Positions 6,650-19,980 of a DNA stretch of 19,980 bases are shown piece after piece. The first letter of the stretch is position 1; each line of letters opens with the position of its first letter. The stretch is from CAVXAE01 sp044225565 (GTDB taxonomy: Bacteria > Pseudomonadota > Gammaproteobacteria > Steroidobacterales > Steroidobacteraceae): contig JBGAIL010000085.1 of the NCBI GenBank assembly GCA_044225565.1, positions 1 to 19,980 of the forward strand. Reading direction: 5' to 3'. The notes beneath the pieces are model-generated. The model saw nothing but the letters and a program-made list of their open reading frames with translations. It had not been told where the DNA came from and did not search any database. Made by a program: the position numbers and the translations under genes.

Positions 6650-7855
6650 TCAGCGGTCTCTGGAACTCAACGCATACCGCACGGCAAGCTCCACCTTCCG
6701 TTCGGCGGCGAACGGCGAATCCCCGTAGTAGAGCGCCCGGTTGTACAGCCTGCTCTCGACACGCAGCCACTCCAGCGTGAAGCGCCAGTGCGGGCCGTGC
6801 TCAAAGACGTACGCTGCCGTCCAGGCATGGCCACTCTGCTCGCCTTCACGCAGGTCGAGATTGCTCTCCACCCTGAAATCGTCGTAGCGGATGCTGAACG
6901 TATGCGGGCCCTGTCGCTTCGAGAGCAGCGCGTACCGGGCGTCGAACTCCCATTCGAGCTCGGAGCCGCCGGGCTCGATGTAGGTTTCGCCGGCGAGCCA
7001 CTGCACGATGGCCGCCCACCCCGATCCGTTTTCGAGCCGCAAACCCACGGTATCGAAAGAGGTATCCCACGCGAAGTCGCGGAGCTCAACGTCATACGCC
7101 GTGGGATCACCGCGATTGTCGTAGTGCATCGCGCGGAGCACCGCTCGATCCAGATAGCGCACTTCGCCGCCAACGTAATAGCCGGCGCGGCCGTCTATCT
7201 CGTGGAACGGCTCGCGCCCACGCACGGGCGCGATACGCTCGCCGAAACGACCGAACAGCGTGGACTGCCGATCGTGCAGCGCGAATCCGTGAGAAGCGAG
7301 CACGACCCCGAGCGGATCGTTCCATCCATAGACGGCGGCATCGAGGCTGACATCGAAGCCATGCCCCGTGCGCGTGCCCAGCCATTCGAGCTCGCCCTGG
7401 AGGCCGACGATGCGCAGCTCTTCGGCGAGCCAGGTGTTCAGAGCGGACGAAGACAACGTGTAGGGTGACTCCCAGCCGCTCGCGCGATTCTCGAGCGAGA
7501 TGGCCGGATAGAACGCCCCCAGCTTCGCGCGAGCGCGATAGCCTGCCCGCGGATACGGCCGATATTCGAGATAGGCCTCGGTGAGATCGATGGGGCTCTT
7601 GTCGCCGTCGCCCCACGCGGAGGCATCGAGCTTCAGTGAGAGCACTTCACCGATGGGCTGCGAGATCGCCACTCGAGCGCGCCCGGGCTGGAAGGCGGAA
7701 TCGTCATCGCCGAAGCGCAGCGCGCCCAGTCCGCCGTTCATGAAGGAAGGCTGGCCGTTGGAATCCTGCAGGCGCAGGTCGAGGGAGAAGTCCCAGTCGG
7801 CAGCCTGCGCTGCGAAGGAAGTGGCGAGCGCCACCGATGCCAGCGCGATCCGCAT
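6650..7855 (-). CDS. Porin-like outer-membrane beta-barrel protein, unknown function
   Basis: This is a 401-aa protein if it starts at the ATG at 7855, which gives a clean signal peptide (MRIALASVALATSFAAQA, mature from ADWDF) and overlaps the upstream stop by one base (TGATG). An ATG 15 nt further upstream is also possible. The mature part is full of alternating polar/aromatic strands typical of barrels (WDFSLDLRLQD, LSLKLDASAWGDG, TEAYLEYRPYP, WRFTLEWLRVESRLYNRALYYG, KVELAVRYALSSRDR), with no long helix and no cysteine. The last strand ends in RDR, not the usual terminal Phe. It is coupled to the cupredoxin-like gene, so the two probably act together in the envelope. No specific family or substrate is recognised. 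Confidence 0.78.
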   Translation of the reverse strand: MRIALASVALATSFAAQAADWDFSLDLRLQDSNGQPSFMNGGLGALRFGDDDSAFQPGRARVAISQPIGEVLSLKLDASAWGDGDKSPIDLTEAYLEYRPYPRAGYRARAKLGAFYPAISLENRASGWESPYTLSSSALNTWLAEELRIVGLQGELEWLGTRTGHGFDVSLDAAVYGWNDPLGVVLASHGFALHDRQSTLFGRFGERIAPVRGREPFHEIDGRAGYYVGGEVRYLDRAVLRAMHYDNRGDPTAYDVELRDFAWDTSFDTVGLRLENGSGWAAIVQWLAGETYIEPGGSELEWEFDARYALLSKRQGPHTFSIRYDDFRVESNLDLREGEQSGHAWTAAYVFEHGPHWRFTLEWLRVESRLYNRALYYGDSPFAAERKVELAVRYALSSRDR

Positions 7856-8505
7856 CAGTACGCGTCCCACGAATGCGGCCGGTCCTGGATGGGTGCGGGG
7901 CGCAGCGGCTTGGTGAGCTTCACATCGAGCACGGCATCGCCCTCGCCCACCGTCACATCGCGCTCGAGTGCAGCGGGCGCATCGCGCAGCCGCGGGTGCC
8001 AGATCAGCACGTGATACTTGCCGGCCGGCACGCCGCTGGCGGACCAGCTCCCAGCGTCGTCGCTACGCCCGAAGTACGGCGCATCCGTCACGAGGATGTA
8101 GGCCAGCATCGCATCGTGGATGTTGCAGCCGAGCGTGACGAGCCCCGGCTGGTCGAAACGCACCGGCGGATACGGCTTGCCTCGATAAAGAGGCAGCTGG
8201 AAGCGCTTCGCCTGGGAGAAGGAGTAGATCTGGTGGCTCACGGTGTCGTCGTTCGGGAATTCGACGCTCGAGCCGACCGGCACCACGAGAAGGTCGGGCC
8301 TGAAGCTCAGGTCCACCTGGCTGATCGCCGCAGTCACCGGTGCGGCAGGCTTGTCTCTTGCGTCGGTGCGGATCGCAGTGACCACGGCACCCATCAAGGG
8401 CTTGCCGTCCGGGGTGTGGACAGTGACGGTGAAGGACGCTGCCAGACCCACCGGCGCGCAGACCAGTGTGGCGAGAAGCCCGAGGGTCGAACGGCTGGTG
8501 AGCAT
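7855..8505 (-). CDS. Periplasmic cupredoxin-domain protein ('methylamine utilization'-type)
   Basis: This is a 216-aa exported protein with a signal peptide at residues 1-23 (hydrophobic LGLLATLVCAPVGLAA). Residues 24-70 form a beta-rich domain beginning FTVTVHTPDGKPL. Residues 71-142 look like a cupredoxin: VVPVGSSVEFPNDDTVSHQIYSF provides a candidate copper His91, and LGCNIHDAMLAYI provides Cys127, His130 and Met133 (C-x2-H-x2-M). Together these are the ligands of a type-1 copper site. Proteins like this are often annotated as methylamine utilization proteins, but no mau gene is present, so that name should not be taken as function. An AAGGAAA sequence lies about 10 nt before the ATG. It is the first gene of a coupled pair with the outer-membrane protein gene. 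Confidence 0.75.
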   Translation of the reverse strand: MLTSRSTLGLLATLVCAPVGLAASFTVTVHTPDGKPLMGAVVTAIRTDARDKPAAPVTAAISQVDLSFRPDLLVVPVGSSVEFPNDDTVSHQIYSFSQAKRFQLPLYRGKPYPPVRFDQPGLVTLGCNIHDAMLAYILVTDAPYFGRSDDAGSWSASGVPAGKYHVLIWHPRLRDAPAALERDVTVGEGDAVLDVKLTKPLRPAPIQDRPHSWDAY

Positions 8506-8740
8506 CAGCGCGCGGTTTCCTTGCCGAGTCCGAGTCGCGCGGGCCCCACCCGCGCGGAGGGCGCATTTGACTCAATCCGGAAAGGCAATTCCGCAAACGG
8601 CTTCTCGGCGCACCGTCGCCAGGCGCACGCCGAGAGTCGAAGTGTGACGCCGCTCGCAGGGAGCCGCTTCAGCCCGGCTGGGGAATCCGGCCAGCTTCAG
8701 CCGCTCCTGCCGGGGGTGGGAAGTCTGCCCGGCCTTGATG

Positions 8741-8773
8741 AAAAAGCCGGCGGAAGCTCTCGCCTCCGCCGGC
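8741..8773 (-). terminator. Intrinsic terminator downstream of rpoC
   Basis: On the minus strand GCCGGCGGA pairs with TCCGCCGGC (8765-8773 with 8746-8754), extended by a G-U and a G-C pair to a loop CGAGAG, and is followed directly by TTTTT (8741-8745). This is a textbook rho-independent terminator, 114 nt after the rpoC stop, and probably ends the rplKAJL-rpoBC transcript. Confidence 0.8.
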
Positions 8774-8798
8774 CTCGACCATTACGTTCTTCGGCGCA

Positions 8799-8826
8799 GG
8801 CCGGCAAAATCACACTTTTGCCGGCC
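8799..8826. terminator. Symmetrical hairpin with A4/T4 next to the loop
   Basis: This is a perfect 11-bp inverted repeat GGCCGGCAAAA/TTTTGCCGGCC around loop TCACAC. The A/T run is inside the stem beside the loop and there is no U-tract after it, so it is not a standard terminator. It is the second of three hairpins after rpoC and may stabilise the mRNA 3' end or pause polymerase. Confidence 0.45.
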
Positions 8827-8845
8827 GGCAACGAAGCCACAGTCC

Positions 8846-8874
8846 GCGAAAAGCGCCGCCAGGCGACTTTTCGC
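8846..8874. terminator. First hairpin after rpoC
   Basis: GCGAAAAG pairs with CTTTTCGC (8846-8853 with 8867-8874), enclosing an inner CGCC/GGCG stem with a 4-nt loop and one bulged base. It begins 12 nt after the rpoC stop codon. Like the next hairpin it carries an A4/T4 pair within the stem and lacks a following U-tract, so its role in termination or 3'-end protection is uncertain. Confidence 0.45.
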
Positions 8875-8886
8875 CAATGAACGAAC

Positions 8887-13095
<4,209 letters not shown>

Positions 13096-13176
13096 GGGGT
13101 CACCGCCTTGCTTGCATCGATCGCGGAATCATCGGAGGGGCGCCTGCGCAGGCGCAGGGCGCTCGAGTGCTCGGGA

Positions 13177-13243
13177 GGGGACCGGCCGTAAGACGCATCG
13201 CCTGCGGGCCTTGTGAAAATACATCCATGTATTTTCACATCCC
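13177..13243 (+). repeat. Hairpin repeat element, copy 1 (67 nt)
   Basis: This core reads GGGGACCGGCCGTAAGACGC onwards and ends in a perfect 28-nt palindrome TGTGAAAATACAT-CC-ATGTATTTTCACA (13212-13239) followed by TCCC. It matches copy 2 (13485-13550, opposite strand) at about 62 of 67 positions; the differences are four substitutions and one inserted G. It is flanked by weak outer complementary arms (GGCGCAG at 13151-13157 with CTGCGCC at 13254-13260). The type is unnamed; it behaves like a dispersed intergenic palindromic element. Confidence 0.85.
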
Positions 13244-13617
13244 TCGATCACCTCTGCGCCGACACGCCACCGGACTCCGGAGCGTCGCCGTTAAACCATC
13301 GACTTCAAAAACCGTCGCGAACCTGAACACCGAGCTCACACCCACACCGTCGAGCCCTTCGCCCCTGGCCACAGTGCCGAGCACTGCGCCATTGAGCATG
13401 GCGTCGGACACTGCGCTCTTGGACACGGCCTCGAACACTGCGCCGCGGCTTGCAGCGCCGGTGTGGTCGAGAAGGCGGCCGGCGGGGATGTGAAAATGCA
13501 GGGACGCATTTTCACAAGGCCCGCAGGGATGCGTCTTACGGCCGGTCCCCGCCGGCTGCCTTCTCGGCCGCACCGGTGCCCCGACCACCTCGACAACCGT
13601 GTTCGAAACCAACTCCA

Positions 13618-13618
<1 letters not shown>
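13235..13618 (-). CDS. Doubtful small ORF coupled to the rpoB stop
   Basis: A 127-codon frame begins at an ATG that overlaps the rpoB TGA by one base (TGATG), the form that allows translational re-initiation. The N-terminus is MELVSNTVVEVVGAPV. Residues of about 17-54 are translated from hairpin element copy 2. The next part contains three 9-residue repeats (AVFEAVSKS, AVSDAMLNG, AVLGTVARG) and ends inside copy 1 at RGDRGM. No family is recognised. The coupling and the repeat periodicity being a multiple of three favour coding; passage through palindromic repeats and termination within one argue against it. It may be a decayed gene or chance. Confidence 0.2.
13361..13441 (-). repeat. Degenerate 27-nt tandem repeat (three units)
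   Basis: Three units of exactly 27 nt start with GCAGTG on the minus strand at 13441, 13414 and 13387 (read on the plus strand as CACTGCGCY at 13382, 13409 and 13436). The units have diverged but keep the spacing, and in one minus-strand frame each encodes a 9-residue AVxxAVxxx unit. The repeat lies between the two inverted hairpin elements. Confidence 0.55.
13457..13577. repeat. Outer inverted arms of hairpin element copy 2
   Basis: The 32-nt arm at 13457-13488 can pair with 13546-13577 at every position: 28 Watson-Crick pairs and 4 that are G-U if the plus strand is the RNA (C-A or A-C mismatches if the minus strand is). It encloses the inner hairpin (13489-13516), which begins at the next base, plus 29 further nt. 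The whole forms one compact 121-nt folded unit. Confidence 0.7.
13485..13550 (-). repeat. Hairpin repeat element, copy 2 (66 nt, inverted)
   Basis: This is the reverse-complement copy of the element at 13177-13243. Its inner hairpin TGTGAAAATGC/GCATTTTCACA (13489-13499 with 13506-13516) is in the same place as the palindrome in copy 1. Compared with copy 1, an A-T pair has become G-C on both sides, a compensatory change that keeps the stem. The two copies face each other across 241 nt, so a transcript through the spacer could form a stem of about 66 bp. Confidence 0.85.
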
Positions 13619-17697
<4,079 letters not shown>

Positions 17698-17713
17698 CGG
17701 ATCACCTCAGACC

Positions 17714-17749
17714 AAAAAACGAAAAGACACCCCACCTCGCGGCGGGGCG
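17714..17749 (-). terminator. Attenuator-like terminator between rplL and rpoB
   Basis: On the minus strand CGCCCCGCC (17741-17749) pairs with GGTGGGGTG (17728-17736), seven G-C and two G-U pairs, loop GCGA. It is followed by TCTTTTCGTTTTTT, with the last six T at 17714-17719. It lies about 16 nt before the rpoB start, so it cannot be an absolute stop. In E. coli partial termination at the same position lowers rpoBC expression relative to rplJL, and the same role is inferred here. Confidence 0.75.
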
Positions 17750-17770
17750 CCGGGCACCACGACGACGATG

Positions 17771-17799
17771 GCCGCGGCCCGGTGCAACCGGGCCGCGGC
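17771..17799 (-). promoter_or_regulatory. Perfect 13-bp hairpin in the rplL-rpoB spacer
   Basis: GCCGCGGCCCGGT pairs perfectly with ACCGGGCCGCGGC around a 3-nt loop (TGC on the minus strand). It lies between the rplL stop and the U-tract terminator, where E. coli has an RNase III-cleaved hairpin. It has no U-tract of its own, so processing or mRNA protection is more likely than termination (inference). Confidence 0.6.
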
Positions 17800-17842
17800 T
17801 CTCGCCGCAATGGCGCAGCAGGTACGCGAGGCGTACCACTCT

Positions 17843-18232
<390 letters not shown>

Positions 18233-18253
18233 GTTGGGTCTCCAAATATTTAA

Positions 18254-18787
18254 TCAAGCGCCTGCGGAAGTTTTAAGGTCGCGCAGGGCCACGAGGGTAC
18301 GGACGAGCTTGGTCTGGGGCGCAGCCAGCGTGCGCACGAACTTCTCGATGGGCGCCTTGAGCACCCCCAGAAGCTGTGACAACGCCTGCTCGCGGGTCGG
18401 CAGACTGGCGACCTTGTCGAGCTCCGTCCCGGGCAGCACCTGCCCGCCGAGGGATACGAGGGTCGCGACGAGCTTGTCGTTGTCCTTCGCGAAGGCCTTC
18501 ACCACGCGCGCGGCGGCGCCCGGATCGTCCTTCGAGAAAGCGAGCACGAGGGGTCCCTTGAGTTTCGGACCGATCGGCTCGAACGACGTCCCGGCGACGG
18601 CCTTGCGCGCCAGCGTGTTCTTGACCACACGCATGTACACGCCAGACGCGCGCGCCTTCGAACGCAGCTCCGTCATCTGCCCCACGGAGAGGCCGCGGTA
18701 TTCAGCCGCGACCACCGATTGCGCATGGGCCGCAACCGCGCTCATCTCCGTGACCAGCGCTTTCTTGTCTTCGAGGTTGAGTGGCAT
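18254..18787 (-). CDS. rplJ: 50S ribosomal protein L10
   Basis: L10 anchors the L7/L12 dimers to 23S rRNA and, in complex with L7/L12, represses its own mRNA in bacteria studied. The 177-aa protein (E. coli 165) starts MPLNLEDKKALVTEMSAVAAHAQSV with AEYRGLSVGQMTELRSKARASG and VVKNTLARKAV in the conserved N-terminal domain. The C-terminal helix (about 130-177) provides the stalk-dimer docking site and is about 10 residues longer than in E. coli. GGGAG six nt before the ATG is the ribosome-binding site. A long structured leader precedes it. Confidence 0.97.
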   Translation of the reverse strand: MPLNLEDKKALVTEMSAVAAHAQSVVAAEYRGLSVGQMTELRSKARASGVYMRVVKNTLARKAVAGTSFEPIGPKLKGPLVLAFSKDDPGAAARVVKAFAKDNDKLVATLVSLGGQVLPGTELDKVASLPTREQALSQLLGVLKAPIEKFVRTLAAPQTKLVRTLVALRDLKTSAGA

Positions 18788-18999
18788 CTAATTCTCCCGG
18801 CCTGAAGATCTACACGAGCGCAACATCCTGTTGCGCCCACCTTTCTCGGTGACCTTCACGCCGGCATGGCGCTGCGGTTCACCACCTGCGCAGGCAGTCA
18901 TTAAGGGCCTCGAGACGCCCGCCTGCGGTCTTCGATGATGGCGCGGGCCCTTCGGGCGCCCGCGCATCAACAGAACTCGAATCGAATCCAATCGCCGGA
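18788..18999 (-). promoter_or_regulatory. rplJ leader region (likely L10 autoregulatory leader)
   Basis: No gene is evident in the 212 nt between rplA and rplJ. Visible structures are a long hairpin next to rplA (18937-18968: GATG/CATC, CGCGGG/CCCGCG and CCC/GGG with small bulges, loop GAA) and a perfect 8-bp hairpin GCGCAACA/TGTTGCGC (18818-18836) about 30 nt before the rplJ start. Between them are CCGCAGGCGGGCG and CCTGCGCAGG segments able to pair in several ways. Position, length and folding fit the L10 leader, where L10-L7/L12 binds to repress rplJL; I did not match the consensus base by base. An internal promoter is not apparent. Confidence 0.5.
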
Positions 19000-19692
19000 T
19001 CAGGCGCCCAGCGTCGCGTGATCCACCGTCACGCCCGGTCCCATGGTCGAGGACAGCGTGACTCGCCTGAGATACACACCCTTGGACGTCGCCGGCTTCG
19101 CCTTCTGCAGGTCGTTGATCAGCGCCATCAGGTTGTCCTTCAGCTGCGCGGGCTCGAAGCTCGCCTTGCCGATCGTGCAGTGCACGATGCCGGCCTTGTC
19201 CACGCGGTAGCGCACCTGGCCGGCCTTCGCGTTCTTCACGGCGCCGGCCACGTCCGGCGTCACGGTGCCGACCTTGGGGTTCGGCATGAGGCCGCGCGGG
19301 CCGAGGATCTGGCCGAGCTGGCCGACGACGCGCATCGCATCCGGGCTCGCGACCACGACGTCGAAATCGATCTCGCCCGCCTTCACCTTCGCGGCGAGGT
19401 CGTCGAGGCCGACGAGGTCCGCGCCCGCGGCCTTGGCCGCATCGACGTTCTTTCCGGCGGTGAACACGGCCACGCGCACGGTCTTGCCGATGCCGTGCGG
19501 CATGACGGTGGAGCCGCGCACCTGCTGATCCGACTTGCTGGCGTCGATGCCGAGGTTCACGGCGGCGTCGATGCCCTCATTGAACTTCGCGGTGGCGAAC
19601 TGCTTGACGAGCTTGAGCGCCTCGTCCACCGGGTACTGCTTGCCGGGGGGCAGCTTCTCGCTCCAGTCCTTCTGGCGCTTCACGGTGCTCAT
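19000..19692 (-). CDS. rplA: 50S ribosomal protein L1
   Basis: L1 forms the mobile L1 stalk at the E site and represses the L11 operon by binding its own mRNA in E. coli. The 230-aa protein (E. coli 234) starts MSTVKRQKDWSEKLPPGKQY. It has the family segments FNEGIDAAVNLGIDASKSDQ, RGSTVMPHGIGKTVRVAVF, LGPRGLMPNPKVGTVT and the C-terminal KGVYLRRVTLSSTMGPGVTVD. Its ATG directly abuts the rplK stop (TAAATG), so the two are translationally coupled. Confidence 0.97.
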   Translation of the reverse strand: MSTVKRQKDWSEKLPPGKQYPVDEALKLVKQFATAKFNEGIDAAVNLGIDASKSDQQVRGSTVMPHGIGKTVRVAVFTAGKNVDAAKAAGADLVGLDDLAAKVKAGEIDFDVVVASPDAMRVVGQLGQILGPRGLMPNPKVGTVTPDVAGAVKNAKAGQVRYRVDKAGIVHCTIGKASFEPAQLKDNLMALINDLQKAKPATSKGVYLRRVTLSSTMGPGVTVDHATLGA

Positions 19693-19980
19693 TTACACGC
19701 CCTCCACTTCGACGCCCATGCTGCGGGCACTGCCCGCGATGGTGCGCACGGCCGCATCGAGGTCCGCCGCCGTGAGGTCCGGCTGCTTGGTCTTGGCGAT
19801 CTCCTCGAGCTGCTTGCGGTTGATCCTGCCCACCTTGTTGGTGTTCGGCGTGCCGCTGCCCTTCTCGATGCCGATGGCCTTGCGGATCAGCACCGCGGCC
19901 GGCGGCGTCTTCATGATGAAGGTGAAGCTGCGGTCCGAGTACACCGTGATCACCACGGGGATCGGCAGGCCCTTCTCGAT
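19693..19980 (-). CDS. rplK: 50S ribosomal protein L11 (C-terminal part; 5' end outside window)
   Basis: L11 binds the GTPase-associated centre of 23S rRNA and is needed for RelA activation. The window holds the last 95 residues, from IEKGLPIPVVITVYSDRSFTF to GSARSMGVEVEGV; about 48 N-terminal residues lie beyond the right edge. The C-terminal rRNA-binding domain is complete (KTPPAAVLIRKAIGIEKGSG, KVGRINRKQLEEIAKTK, SARSMG). It is coupled to rplA through TAAATG. Upstream one expects nusG and secE. Confidence 0.96.
   Translation of the reverse strand: MEKGLPIPVVITVYSDRSFTFIMKTPPAAVLIRKAIGIEKGSGTPNTNKVGRINRKQLEEIAKTKQPDLTAADLDAAVRTIAGSARSMGVEVEGV

Larger units (their letters stand above)
8506..8886. 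other. 381-nt spacer between rpoC and the cupredoxin gene, hairpin-rich
   Basis: I see no credible gene here on either strand. The part next to rpoC (8741-8874) contains three strong hairpins, listed separately. The part next to the cupredoxin gene contains an 8-bp GC hairpin CGCGCGGG/CCCGCGCG (8536-8556), about 30 nt before its start codon. No convincing -35/-10 pair was found for that gene. Confidence 0.6.

Noticed and set aside
6573..6770. 66-residue N-terminal extension of the coiled-coil protein
   Set aside because: It overlaps the end of the outer-membrane protein gene and has an Arg/Cys-rich composition; the conserved-looking N-terminus begins at the ATG at 6572.
7853..7870. Upstream start (ATG at 7870) for the outer-membrane protein
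   Set aside because: It would overlap the cupredoxin gene by 16 nt and lengthen the signal peptide; the TGATG start at 7855 gives a cleaner signal and coupling.
13212..13239. CRP-like site TGTGA...TCACA in the spacer palindrome
   Set aside because: The half-sites are 18 nt apart; CRP/FNR family sites need about 6 nt. The repeated, compensated stem fits a hairpin element better.
13361..13441. CRISPR-like array of 27-nt units
   Set aside because: The units are contiguous and degenerate, with no spacers, and no cas genes are present.

Overview
The window is GC-rich bacterial chromosome carrying the ribosomal-protein/RNA-polymerase/elongation-factor supercluster. Every housekeeping gene is on the minus strand, so the cluster reads from right to left: rplK (5' part missing), rplA, rplJ, rplL, rpoB, rpoC, an accessory block of about 4.5 kb, then rpsL, rpsG, fusA, tuf, tRNA-Trp and secE (3' part missing). 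Protein sequences and lengths (RpoC 1402 aa with the same Zn and Mg residue numbers as E. coli, RpoB 1359 aa with an E. coli-like rifampicin region, EF-Tu 396 aa) point to a gammaproteobacterium. The tuf-trpT-secE and rpoC-then-rpsL arrangement recalls Xanthomonadales/Steroidobacterales-like lineages; that lower-rank placement is a guess.

Right part (13.6-20 kb): rplK-rplA-rplJ-rplL-rpoB. There is a 212-nt structured leader before rplJ, where L10 autoregulation normally acts. Between rplL and rpoB lie a strong hairpin and a terminator-like hairpin with a U-tract, the usual place where transcription is attenuated to set the ribosome:polymerase ratio. Unusually, rpoB and rpoC are separated by 522 nt. 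That spacer holds two inverted copies of a ~66-nt hairpin element, a degenerate 27-nt tandem repeat and a possible small ORF whose ATG overlaps the rpoB stop codon. This spacer is the most unusual part of the window.

Middle (4.4-8.9 kb): three strong hairpins follow rpoC. Then come accessory genes: a translationally coupled pair (periplasmic cupredoxin-like protein, 216 aa, and a porin-like outer-membrane protein, 401 aa), a small hendecad coiled-coil membrane protein, an exported PrxQ/BCP-type peroxiredoxin, a 65-aa lipoprotein, and on the plus strand an exported SRPBCC-fold protein. They separate two operons that are adjacent in many relatives.

Left part (1-4.5 kb): the str operon starts from a near-consensus sigma-70 promoter (TTGACA, 17 nt, TAGAAT), followed by a leader that folds into a long two-part stem ending in a U-tract just before rpsL. 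rpsL, rpsG, fusA and tuf are tightly packed, and tRNA-Trp and secE follow tuf within a few bases. The fusA-tuf-trpT-secE order joins what are, in two-tuf genomes, the two opposite ends of this cluster. The window may therefore come from a circularised or repeat-collapsed contig, or from a real tuf x tuf recombination product, or from a single-tuf layout.
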